Source: Mesorhizobium sp. M3A.F.Ca.ET.080.04.2.1
GTDB lineage: Bacteria; Pseudomonadota; Alphaproteobacteria; Rhizobiales; Rhizobiaceae
Assembly: GCF_003952525.1 (NCBI RefSeq)
Contig: NZ_CP034451.1
Coordinates: 1,550,001 to 1,614,000 of the forward strand
Reading direction: 5' to 3'
Length of the DNA stretch: 64,000 nt
Positions 52,960 to 60,626 of this stretch are shown piece by piece. The notes beneath the pieces were generated by a model. That model had not been told where the DNA came from. It worked only from the letters and a program-made list of their open reading frames with translations, and did no database searches. Each line of letters begins with the position of its first letter. Position 1 is the stretch's first letter. The position numbers and the translations under genes are program-made.

Positions 52960-55185
52960 TCCATTGACGCGCCTCGCGTCGCTGACGCTCGAATTGTCCT
53001 TCAGCTGCGACAGCAGCCGGTTGAGATGCTTCAGATCCCAGACCTCGAGGTCGATCAGCATCTCGGTGAAATCCGGCGCGGTGCGGACCATCGACAGCGT
53101 ATGGATGTTGGCGTCGTTCGCCGCGACAACCTGGGCGATGTCGGCCAGAGAGCCCGGCGCGTTGATGGCGGTGACCGAGACGCGCGCCGGAAAGCGCTCC
53201 TTGGTGCGCTCGTCGATGTCCCAGCGCACGTCGATCCAGCGCTCGGGCTGGTCGTCGAAGGCCTGCAGCGCCGGCGACTGGATCGGATAGATGGTGATGC
53301 CCGTCCCCGGCTGGATGATGCCGACGATGCGGTCGCCGGGCACTGCGCCTTCCGGCGCGAAGCGCACCGGCAGGTCGCCGCGCACGCCGCGGATCGGCAC
53401 GGCGTCGTCGCGCGGCTGGTTCTTGTCCTTGCGGGACGCGCGGCCCGGCATCTGGAACAGCATGCCGGCGGCGTTGCGGATCTTGGACCAGCCCTCTTCG
53501 CGCTGCTTGGGCGCCGCGACGGTGACGCGCTCGTCCTTGTAGTCCGGGAACACCGCCTTCATGACGTCGGTCGAGCCGAGCTCGCCGCGACCGACGGAGG
53601 CCAGCACGTCCTCGATGTCCTTGCGCGCCAGCCGGTGCAGCACCGGCTTCAGGCTTTCCTTGGTGAAGGTCTTGCCGGCACGCTCGAAGGCGCGCTCGAG
53701 GATGCGGGCACCGAGCCCGGAATATTGCTTGCGGATGGCATTCTTGGTGGCGCGGCGGATAGCCGAGCGCGCCTTGCCGGTGACGACGACCGATTCCCAG
53801 GCGGCCGGCGGCACCTGCGCCTTGGAGCGGATGATCTCGACCTCGTCGCCGTTCTTCAACTCCGTCATCAAAGGCATGATGCGGCCATTGACCTTGGCGC
53901 CGACGCAGGTGTCGCCGACATCGGTGTGGACGGCATAGGCGAAGTCGATCGGGGTGGCGCCGCGCGGCAGCGCGATCAGCATGCCCTTGGGGGTGAAGCA
54001 GAACACCTGGTCCTGGAACAGTTCCAACTTGGTGTTCTCGAGGAAATCCTCCGGATTGTCGCCTTCGGCCAGTTGCTCGATGGTGCGCCGCAGCCAGGCG
54101 TAGGCGTTGGTCTCCTTGGAGATCGAGTGCATGGCGCCGTTCACCTTGCCGCCGCTGTCCTTATAGATCGAATGCGCGGCAACGCCGTATTCGGCGATCT
54201 TGTTCATCTCGCGGGTACGGATCTGCAGCTCGACGCGCTGCCGCGACGGGCCGACGATGGTGGTGTGGATCGAACGGTAATCGTTCTGCTTCGGCGTCGA
54301 GATATAGTCCTTGAAGCGGCCGGGCACCATCGACCAGGTGGTGTGGATGGCGCCGAGCGCGCGATAGCAATCCTCGAGTTCGTCGACGACGACGCGGAAG
54401 CCGAAAATGTCGGAGAGCTGTTCGAAGGAGAGCGCCTTGGCCTCCATCTTGCGGAACACCGACCATGGCTTCTTCTGTCGGCTTTTGACGCTGGCCTTGA
54501 TCGCGTGTTTCTCGAAAAGCGCCGACAGCGCCTTCTCGATCTCCTCCAGCACGCCCTTGTTGCGCTCGAAGATCTCGGCGAGCCGCGCGGTGACGGCGCG
54601 ATAGGCCTCCGGATTGATATAGCGGAAGGCGATCTCCTCCAGTTCCTCGCGCATGCCCTGCATGCCCATGCGCCCGGCGAGCGGCGCATAGATGTCCATC
54701 GTCTCCTCGGCAATGCGCAGGCGTTTGGACTCGGGCATATGGTCGAGCGTGCGCATGTTGTGCAGACGGTCGGCGAGCTTGACCAGGAGAACGCGAATGT
54801 CCTCGGAGATCGCCAGCAGCAGCTTGCGCAGGTTCTCCGCCTGCTCGGCCTTCTTGGAGACGAGGTCGAGCTTCTTCAGCTTGGTCAGGCCCTCGACCAG
54901 CTTGCCCATTTCCGGACCGAACAGCTCGTCGATCTCGGCCCGCGTCGCGGTGGTGTCCTCGATGGTGTCGTGCAGCAGGGCGACGGCGATGGTCGCCTCG
55001 TCCATGTGCATCTCGGTGAGAATGGCCGCGACTTCCAGCGGATGCGAGAAATAGGGGTCGCCCGAGGCGCGCTTCTGATGGCCATGCTTCTGCATGGCGT
55101 AGACATAGGCCTTGTTGAGCAGCGCCTCGTTGACGTCAGGCTTGTAGCGCTGCACGCGCTCGACAAGCTCATACTGACGCATCAT
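52957..55185 (-). CDS. rsh: Bifunctional (p)ppGpp synthetase/hydrolase, RelA/SpoT family
   Basis: A 742-residue stringent-response enzyme. It contains an HD hydrolase domain (YFSHPLEVAAILTEM, ALLHDTIEDT) at about 40-190, a synthetase domain (FGFRVVVDELEDCYRALGAI; RFKDYISTPKQNDYRS with the RxKD form typical of bifunctional enzymes) at about 250-360, a TGS domain (FTPKGMLIALPRGATPIDFA) and a C-terminal ACT domain. Both catalytic halves look intact. The single Rsh of alphaproteobacteria both makes and degrades ppGpp. It lies downstream of rpoZ with a hairpin in its leader, and its stop codon is part of the 7-bp repeat array. Confidence 0.96.
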   Translation of the reverse strand: MMRQYELVERVQRYKPDVNEALLNKAYVYAMQKHGHQKRASGDPYFSHPLEVAAILTEMHMDEATIAVALLHDTIEDTTATRAEIDELFGPEMGKLVEGLTKLKKLDLVSKKAEQAENLRKLLLAISEDIRVLLVKLADRLHNMRTLDHMPESKRLRIAEETMDIYAPLAGRMGMQGMREELEEIAFRYINPEAYRAVTARLAEIFERNKGVLEEIEKALSALFEKHAIKASVKSRQKKPWSVFRKMEAKALSFEQLSDIFGFRVVVDELEDCYRALGAIHTTWSMVPGRFKDYISTPKQNDYRSIHTTIVGPSRQRVELQIRTREMNKIAEYGVAAHSIYKDSGGKVNGAMHSISKETNAYAWLRRTIEQLAEGDNPEDFLENTKLELFQDQVFCFTPKGMLIALPRGATPIDFAYAVHTDVGDTCVGAKVNGRIMPLMTELKNGDEVEIIRSKAQVPPAAWESVVVTGKARSAIRRATKNAIRKQYSGLGARILERAFERAGKTFTKESLKPVLHRLARKDIEDVLASVGRGELGSTDVMKAVFPDYKDERVTVAAPKQREEGWSKIRNAAGMLFQMPGRASRKDKNQPRDDAVPIRGVRGDLPVRFAPEGAVPGDRIVGIIQPGTGITIYPIQSPALQAFDDQPERWIDVRWDIDERTKERFPARVSVTAINAPGSLADIAQVVAANDANIHTLSMVRTAPDFTEMLIDLEVWDLKHLNRLLSQLKDNSSVSDARRVNG

Positions 55186-55215
55186 GGGCGGGATCTCGCG
55201 GTGCTGAAATGAATC

Positions 55216-55240
55216 ATGCGCCGCAGGCTATGCGGCGCAT
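55216..55240. other. Ten-base-pair hairpin in the rsh leader
   Basis: ATGCGCCGCA (55216-55225) pairs perfectly with TGCGGCGCAT (55231-55240) around a five-base loop. It lies 30 bases upstream of the rsh start and downstream of rpoZ. No T-run follows on either strand, so it is not a classic terminator; it could protect or attenuate the rpoZ-rsh message. Confidence 0.6.
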
Positions 55241-55310
55241 GTCATAGATAGCCACGAAACTGCCGATACGGAAGTGCCGGATTCCCGATCCGGGCGAGTT
55301 CCGAACGCGC

Positions 55311-55712
55311 TTAGTAGTCGTCGCTCTTTTCCGGCGGCACCAGGCCTTCGATGCCGGCGAGAAGGTCTTCCTCGCTCATGCGGTCGAAGGCGATGTTGTC
55401 TTCGGCATCGTCGGTGTCGGCGGCGGCTGCAGCAGCACCGGTCTGATCGGCGATCGCCTCGCCTTCGGCCTCCGGCTCGTCGACCTCGACATGCTTCTGC
55501 AGTGAGTGGATCAGGTCTTCCTTGAGGTCGTCGGGCGCCAGCGTCTCCTCGGCGATCTCGCGCAGCGCAATGACCGGATTCTTGTCATTGTCGCGAGGAA
55601 CGGTGATCTGCGCGCCCTGGCTGATCTGGCGGGCGCGGTGGCCGGCGAGCAGCACGAGCTCGAAACGGTTGTCGACCTTGTCGATGCAATCTTCAACGGT
55701 TACGCGGGCCAT
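55311..55712 (-). CDS. rpoZ: RNA polymerase omega subunit
   Basis: A 133-residue subunit that helps assemble RNA polymerase and binds ppGpp in many bacteria. The N-terminal 60 residues match the omega fold: [35 protein letters not shown] and [14 protein letters not shown]. The acidic C-terminal extension is typical of alphaproteobacterial omega. The ATG has AAAGGGG seven bases upstream. It precedes rsh, the conserved rpoZ-rsh order, and may be cotranscribed with it. Confidence 0.95.
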   Translation of the reverse strand: MARVTVEDCIDKVDNRFELVLLAGHRARQISQGAQITVPRDNDKNPVIALREIAEETLAPDDLKEDLIHSLQKHVEVDEPEAEGEAIADQTGAAAAAADTDDAEDNIAFDRMSEEDLLAGIEGLVPPEKSDDY

Positions 55713-56020
55713 GGACTGCCCCTTTCATGCGATGGATTTGGTGGAAAACAGGCGCGCTCCATAACCCGGACGCCGTCGAAATACAAGCTTTATGGCGAGG
55801 ACGGCCGAGGCACGAAGCTTTGCCCGGCGCGACGTGCGGGCATCGCCCCGCCCCGGCGCTCACATAATGGCGATCACAATTGCTTGCAATCGGCACCCGC
55901 GCCCTTGGATATCCGCAAATCTGGCGCTATCTCGAATGGGACGGCAAAATGGGACCATTATCGGGCCTGCCCGTCAGGCGGATTTCGACGACAAATATTT
56001 TTGAAAAGGGATATTTTTCA
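55713..56020. other. Divergent promoter region of rpoZ and the NYN gene
   Basis: A 308-base gap with no gene seen. It has a small hairpin GCCTG/CAGGC (55965-55969 and 55975-55979) and an AT-rich tract TTTTTGAAAAGGGATATTTT just before the NYN gene, which supplies its ribosome-binding site. Confidence 0.5.
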
Positions 56021-56602
56021 ATGTTCGACCCCCGTGAAAAGATCGCTCTTTTCATCGACGGCGCCAATCTTTACGCCACCTCTCGGGCACTCGGCTTCGA
56101 CATCGACTACCGCAAGCTGCTGGCGAGCTTCCAGAAGCGCGGCTATCTGCTCAGGGCCTACTATTACACCGCGCTTGTCGAGGACCAGGAATATTCCTCG
56201 ATCCGCCCGCTGATCGACTGGCTCGACTATAACGGCTTCAAAGTGGTGACCAAGCCCGCCAAGGAGTTCACCGACTCCACAGGCCGTCGCAAGATCAAGG
56301 GCAACATGGACATCGAGCTCACCGTCGATGCGCTCGAGCTCGCCGACGTCGTCGACCACTATGTCATCTTCTCCGGCGACGGCGACTTCCGCACGCTGGT
56401 CGAGGCGCTGCAGCGGCGCGGCCGCAAGGTGTCGATCATCTCGACGATGGCCTCGCAGCCGCCGATGATCTCGGACGATCTGCGCCGCCAGGCCGACCAT
56501 TTCATCGACCTGATGACGCTGAAGAGCGAGGTCGGCCGCGACCCGTCGGAGCGGCCGGTACGCCGGCCCGAGCCGGCCGAAGTCGACGAGGACGATTATT
56601 GA
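56021..56602 (+). CDS. NYN-domain (LabA/DUF88-like) RNase-like protein
   Basis: A 193-residue PIN-like NYN nuclease domain protein. The acidic metal-binding residues are visible in IALFIDGANLYATSRALGFD, GNMDIELTVDALELAD and VIFSGDGDFRTLVEALQRRG. The C-terminal 30 residues are an acidic/proline-rich tail. NYN proteins are thought to cut RNA, and some relatives (LabA/DUF88 type) act in translation or stress control. The ATG at 56021 has AAAAGGGA upstream. The gene overlaps the UDG gene by TTGA. Confidence 0.88.
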   Translation: MFDPREKIALFIDGANLYATSRALGFDIDYRKLLASFQKRGYLLRAYYYTALVEDQEYSSIRPLIDWLDYNGFKVVTKPAKEFTDSTGRRKIKGNMDIELTVDALELADVVDHYVIFSGDGDFRTLVEALQRRGRKVSIISTMASQPPMISDDLRRQADHFIDLMTLKSEVGRDPSERPVRRPEPAEVDEDDY

Positions 56603-57282
56603 GAGCGGCCTTGAGCGCCGCGCCCTCGCCCGAACCCAGTCGCGACTGCCCGCTTTGTCCGCGGCTGCATGATTTCATCGCCGCGTGGCGCCAGCGCGAG
56701 CCCGGTTGGTTCAATGCGCCGGTGCCGACCTTCCTGCCGCCGCAGGGTGAGGCCTCGGTGCGGCTTTTGATCGTCGGGCTGGCGCCCGGCCTGCGCGGCG
56801 CCAATCGGACGGGGCGGCCTTTCACCGGCGACTATGCCGGCGATCTGCTCTACGGCACGCTGATCGCGCAAGGCTTCGCGCGCGGCGAATTCAAGGCGAG
56901 ACCCGATGACGGGCTGGAGTTGGTCGGCACGGCGATCACCAATGCCGTTCGCTGCGTGCCGCCGGAGAACAAGCCGGTCGGCGCCGAGATCGCCACCTGT
57001 CGCACATTCCTCCAGCCGACCATCACGCGTTTCCCCAACCTGCGCGCCATCCTGACCTTGGGTTCGATCGCGCATCAGTCGACGGTGCGGGCACTGGGTG
57101 AAAGGGTGGCGGCCTATCCGTTCCGGCATGCCGGGAGACAGGAGGTCGGTGGGATGGCGCTGTTTTCCAGCTATCACTGCTCGCGCTACAACACCAATAC
57201 GGGCGTGCTGACGGAAGCCATGTTCGTCAATGTCTTCCAGGAGATTGCGGCGTTCTTGGAAAACCAAGGCGATGGCCTCTAA
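56599..57282 (+). CDS. Family 5 uracil-DNA glycosylase (UDGb type)
   Basis: A 227-residue DNA repair glycosylase. Four cysteines that would bind a 4Fe-4S cluster lie in RDCPLCPRL, AVRCVPPENK and ATCRTFL. Motif A reads LIVGLAPGLRGANRTGRPFT, the family 5 signature, and motif B reads SSYHCSRYNTNTG where HPSxxN is more usual. The TTG at 56599 overlaps the preceding stop codon. It removes uracil and related bases from DNA; in many Rhizobiales it follows the same NYN gene. Confidence 0.88.
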   Translation: MRAALSAAPSPEPSRDCPLCPRLHDFIAAWRQREPGWFNAPVPTFLPPQGEASVRLLIVGLAPGLRGANRTGRPFTGDYAGDLLYGTLIAQGFARGEFKARPDDGLELVGTAITNAVRCVPPENKPVGAEIATCRTFLQPTITRFPNLRAILTLGSIAHQSTVRALGERVAAYPFRHAGRQEVGGMALFSSYHCSRYNTNTGVLTEAMFVNVFQEIAAFLENQGDGL

Positions 57283-57385
57283 TGCATGTCGCTCAGAAGT
57301 GTGCGCGGTTCTGAGACAACGACATGCATAAAAACAAAACCCTAAGGCGCGTCGCCTGAACTCGTTTCAGCGCGACCCGCTTTAG
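57282..57385. repeat. Two adjacent palindromes after the UDG gene
   Basis: First, ATGCATGTCG (57282-57291) with CTCAGAA inside pairs with TTCTGAG and CGACATGCAT (57309-57329), a 17-bp interrupted stem starting in the UDG stop codon. Then GCGCGTCGCCTGAA and TTTCAGCGCGACCCGC (about 57347-57380) form a second imperfect palindrome. Both resemble intergenic palindromes that I recall as abundant in Mesorhizobium-like genomes. They probably act as a terminator. Confidence 0.75.
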
Positions 57386-57452
57386 TCCGCGTCGTGTGTC
57401 ATGGCAGGAACGGCTGGCATTCCCTTCCGACCAGCCTGAATCCTGCCGGCTC

Positions 57453-57938
57453 TCAGAGCATCCGGTGCATCACATAGGCGTCGACGAAGCCTAGCCGGGG
57501 ATGCTGAAACGCCTCTGGAATGGTCCCGACAATGGCAAAGCCAAGCCGCTGCCAAAGTTTCACCGCGCGTTCGTTGCTGCTGACGACGAAGTTGAACTGC
57601 ATGGCTCGAAAGCCAAGTTCGGCGGCCCGTCGCAAGGAATCCTCACACATGGCCGTGGCAATGCCGCGTCCCGTGAAGGCAGCCGATGTGACATAACCGC
57701 AATTGGCGACATGCGCGCCGCCGCCGCGCTGATTGGCATGGAGGTAGTAGCATCCAGCCACGTCGCCGGCGTCGTCGGACACGAACACCTCGTTGCCGTC
57801 GGCAAACCAGTAGGCGATCGCTTGGTCGCGGCTCCAGTCGCGAGGCAGCGCGTAGGTTTCCCCGGCCCGCAAGACGGGCTCGAGAATGGACCAGATCGAA
57901 TCTAAGTCGGCCTGCGTGGCGGGACGAATGGTCGGCAC
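57453..57938 (-). CDS. GNAT-family N-acetyltransferase
   Basis: A 161-residue GNAT protein. The family loop FTGRGIATAMCEDSLRRAAE binds acetyl-CoA, and SNERAVKLWQRLGFAIVGT matches the conserved NxxAxxLWxxxGF helix. It resembles phosphinothricin-type or ribosomal-alanine acetyltransferases but the substrate is not readable. The GTG at 57938 (VPTIRPATQADLDSIWSI) is the only start that begins at the domain edge; no ATG is available nearby. It is downstream of a small membrane peptide gene on the same strand. Confidence 0.85.
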   Translation of the reverse strand: MPTIRPATQADLDSIWSILEPVLRAGETYALPRDWSRDQAIAYWFADGNEVFVSDDAGDVAGCYYLHANQRGGGAHVANCGYVTSAAFTGRGIATAMCEDSLRRAAELGFRAMQFNFVVSSNERAVKLWQRLGFAIVGTIPEAFQHPRLGFVDAYVMHRML

Positions 57939-57967
57939 GGTCGGGCTCTCGCGCGAGATGGAAACAA

Positions 57968-58087
57968 TTAGAACCGGATGGCGGCAAGGATACTGCCAAG
58001 AAAGACCAGAACCACAAAGGCAATTGCAAGTCCCGGGCCCACGGAGGCTTTCTGCCGAGCGGGAATATCCCCTGGCAATGGCTGCAT
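57968..58087 (-). CDS. Small single-span membrane peptide (39 residues)
   Basis: The frame runs from ATG 58087 to TAA at 57968. It encodes a short polar N-terminus (MQPLPGDIPARQKASVGPGL) and one hydrophobic helix (AIAFVVLVFLGSILAAI). GAGGGG lies four bases before the ATG, a good ribosome-binding site. It ends 29 bases before the GNAT start, so the two may be cotranscribed. No family is recognised; the short length needs proteomic support. Confidence 0.55.
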   Translation of the reverse strand: MQPLPGDIPARQKASVGPGLAIAFVVLVFLGSILAAIRF

Positions 58088-58155
58088 GAACCCCTCGAAT
58101 ATGCCTTACTTTAGCATATGCTTCAGGGACATACGCGAAGAGTACATTCGGCTTC

Positions 58156-58893
58156 CTAGGAGGCGGGTGCCGAGGCAAACAGCTCAGCCAATGTCTCGCG
58201 CCCGCCCTGCAGGACATTGAGATCGACATCGCCGCTGATTCCGTCGATCCGGCCCCGGTTGTGATACTGCCAGTAGATCCAGTCATCGCAGCCTGGCTGC
58301 AGAAGCAATGAGCGCAGCCACAGCGGCCGCTTGGCGATGTGGCTGGCATAGGCAACCGCGGCATCATCGGTCAGATAGACGATTGCCGGCTTGCCGAAGG
58401 CCGCCTCGACCGGAGCGAGGAACGCCTGGAGTTCGACATTGAGCTGTTCCGGCGACGGACGTTGCAGGCAGTTGCCGCCGAACTCGATGTCGACCACTGG
58501 CGGCAGCAGCGGCTCGCCGCGCGGCACCGCCGAGATGAAATTCTTCGCCTGGTCGGCGCCCGGCCGGCAGAAGGTGAAGAAATGATAGGCGCCGACCGCC
58601 AGCCCGGCGGCGCGCGCCTCGCGCAGGTTGGTCGCAAAGGCATCGTCGACCTGGTCGCCGCCTTCGGTGGCCTTGATGACGGCGAAAGCGACATCGTCGG
58701 CGGCGACACGCCGCCAGTCGATCCGGCCCTGGTGGTGGGAGATGTCGATGCCCCTGACTGGGAACCGGTCGCGATCAGGAGAGAAGGTGTGAAAATAGAT
58801 GAGGCCGCCTGCCCCAACGAGGGCGGCCAAAACCAGGCTGGCCAGGGTCCAGAGAACAATCCGTTTCTTCAAGACCATCCCCTTGCCGCTCAT
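58156..58893 (-). CDS. GH25-family lysozyme, membrane anchored
   Basis: A 245-residue glycoside hydrolase family 25 protein (muramidase). An N-terminal membrane helix (LWTLASLVLAALVGAGGLIY) is followed by the catalytic domain with GIDISHHQGRIDW, FAVIKATEGG, VVDIEFGGN carrying the catalytic Asp/Glu, and WIYWQYHNRGRIDG. It should cleave peptidoglycan from the periplasmic side. Two starts are possible (58893 or 58878); the longer is listed because the AAGGGG lies directly on the shorter ATG with no spacing. Confidence 0.9.
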   Translation of the reverse strand: MSGKGMVLKKRIVLWTLASLVLAALVGAGGLIYFHTFSPDRDRFPVRGIDISHHQGRIDWRRVAADDVAFAVIKATEGGDQVDDAFATNLREARAAGLAVGAYHFFTFCRPGADQAKNFISAVPRGEPLLPPVVDIEFGGNCLQRPSPEQLNVELQAFLAPVEAAFGKPAIVYLTDDAAVAYASHIAKRPLWLRSLLLQPGCDDWIYWQYHNRGRIDGISGDVDLNVLQGGRETLAELFASAPAS

Positions 58894-58950
58894 CGATGGC
58901 GAAATGGAATCCAGACTGTTGGCTTTTTTCAGGCTGCCGGCCGAGATTCC

Positions 58951-59430
58951 TCACCCGCGCTGTTTGAGCAGCCGGCCCTTCTCGCGCGACCAGTCGCGCT
59001 GCTTTTCAGTCTCACGTTTGTCGTGCAGCTTCTTGCCGCGCGCGATCGCAAGCAGCAGCTTGGCGCGGCCGCGATCGTTGAAATAGATCTTCAGCGGCAC
59101 CAGCGTCATGCCTTCGCGCTCGACGCTTTGCGAGAGCTTTGCCATCTCGCGCTTGCTGACCAGCAGCTTGCGGCGCCGACGCGGTTCGTGGTTGAAACGG
59201 TTGGCCTGGAGATATTCCGGCAGATAGGAATTGATCAGCCAGATCTCGCCGCCTTCGGCCGAGGCGTAGGATTCCTGGATGTTGGCCTGGCCCTGGCGCA
59301 GCGACTTGACCTCGGTGCCGGTCAGCACCAGGCCGGTCTCGATCGTGTCGAGCACCTCGTAGGAAAAGCGCGCCTTGCGGTTTTCGGCGACCGTCCTGTT
59401 GTTGGGGTCGGCTTTCTTGACTTGATTCAT
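58951..59430 (-). CDS. smpB: SsrA-binding protein SmpB
   Basis: A 159-residue partner of tmRNA in ribosome rescue. The core reads [40 protein letters not shown] and a basic C-terminal tail [19 protein letters not shown] needed for decoding-site entry. Length is normal for Rhizobiales. It follows dapA by 25 bases on the same strand, the usual dapA-smpB pairing. The tmRNA gene itself was not found in the window. Confidence 0.95.
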   Translation of the reverse strand: MNQVKKADPNNRTVAENRKARFSYEVLDTIETGLVLTGTEVKSLRQGQANIQESYASAEGGEIWLINSYLPEYLQANRFNHEPRRRRKLLVSKREMAKLSQSVEREGMTLVPLKIYFNDRGRAKLLLAIARGKKLHDKRETEKQRDWSREKGRLLKQRG

Positions 59431-59455
59431 GAGACGGAGAGGTGGCGCTTCGCCC

Positions 59456-60337
59456 CTAATTTATCAAGCCGGCATGCTTCATCGCCTGATCGATCTTTTC
59501 GGCCGTCGAAGCCTCGATCGTCACCAGCGGAGAGCGCACGACATTCTCGACCTTGCCCAGCTTCGACAGTGCGTATTTGGCGCCGCACAGGCCCGGTTCG
59601 ACGAAGATCGCCTTGTGCAGCGGTAAGAGCCGATCCTGCAGGTCGAGCGCCTTGGCGCCGTCGCCCGAAAGCGTCGCCTCCTGGAATTCGGCGCAGAGGC
59701 GCGGTGCGACATTCGAGGTCACCGAGATGCAGCCGACGCCGCCATGCGCGTTGAAGCCGAGCGCTGAGGCATCCTCGCCGGAGAGCTGGATGAAATCCTT
59801 GCCGCAGGTGGCGCGCTGTTCTGAAACACGCTCGACCTTGCCGGTGGCATCCTTGACGCCGACGATGTTCTTGAAGTCATGCGCGAGCCTGCCCATCGTG
59901 TCGGGCATCATGTCGATCACCGAACGCGGCGGGATGTTGTAGATGATGATCGGCAGCTTGGTCGCCCGGGCGACGGCAGCGAAATGCTCGTAGAGGCCGC
60001 GCTGGGTCGGCCTGTTGTAATAGGGCGTGACGACGAGCGCGGCATCGGCGCCGGCCTCCTCGGCAAATTTCACCAGGCCAACCGCTTCCTCGGTGTTGTT
60101 GGAGCCGGCACCGGCAACGACCGGGGCACGGCCCTTGGCCACCTCGATGCAGAGCTTGATCACCTGGCGGTGCTCGTCATGCGACAGCGTCGGCGACTCA
60201 CCGGTGGTGCCGACCGGGACGAGGCCCGTGGTGCCTTCGGCCAGTTGCCACTCGATGAAAGCGCGAAAGGCTTTCTCGTCGAAACGCCCGTTCTTTTCGA
60301 ACGGTGTGACGAGCGCGGTCAGCGAGCCTCTCAGCAT
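59456..60337 (-). CDS. dapA: 4-hydroxy-tetrahydrodipicolinate synthase
   Basis: A 293-residue lyase of lysine and diaminopimelate synthesis. It condenses pyruvate with aspartate semialdehyde. [20 protein letters not shown] starts the barrel, [14 protein letters not shown] and [14 protein letters not shown] hold the tyrosine, and [15 protein letters not shown] carries the Schiff-base lysine. The ATG at 60337 has AAGGAG ten bases upstream. It is divergent from the lytic transglycosylase gene. Confidence 0.95.
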   Translation of the reverse strand: MLRGSLTALVTPFEKNGRFDEKAFRAFIEWQLAEGTTGLVPVGTTGESPTLSHDEHRQVIKLCIEVAKGRAPVVAGAGSNNTEEAVGLVKFAEEAGADAALVVTPYYNRPTQRGLYEHFAAVARATKLPIIIYNIPPRSVIDMMPDTMGRLAHDFKNIVGVKDATGKVERVSEQRATCGKDFIQLSGEDASALGFNAHGGVGCISVTSNVAPRLCAEFQEATLSGDGAKALDLQDRLLPLHKAIFVEPGLCGAKYALSKLGKVENVVRSPLVTIEASTAEKIDQAMKHAGLIN

Positions 60338-60626
60338 TTTGTCCAACTCCTTGGAACTTCTTCGAACTTGGCTCGAAACCGCTCTGGCGGCAGAGCGAGT
60401 TTCGAAACAGGTTCTCGGGTCTAATTGCGCGCCTTCTAACCGAAAGCGAAGCCGCGCACCATAGTCTCGACATGGTTCAGCGGCAAGCATTGCCATAAGG
60501 CCAGCGGGCGCATTTCGAACGGCCTCGATAAGCTTTTGTCTGCGAGCCTTTCACGGCTTGAGTTTAGGCTCTTGATCGGCCCATGATGGCGCCTGTGCCT
60601 GCTGGCGATGTGCTGGGGTTTGGAGA

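Noticed and set aside
52829..53290. A plus-strand frame whose N-terminus is a repeated YSLFTIH peptide
   Set aside because: It is simply translation of the 7-bp tandem array running into the rsh antisense strand; no start signal or family match.
53026..55212. A 728-codon plus-strand frame opposite rsh
   Set aside because: Antisense shadow of a well-conserved gene with HD, synthetase, TGS and ACT domains.
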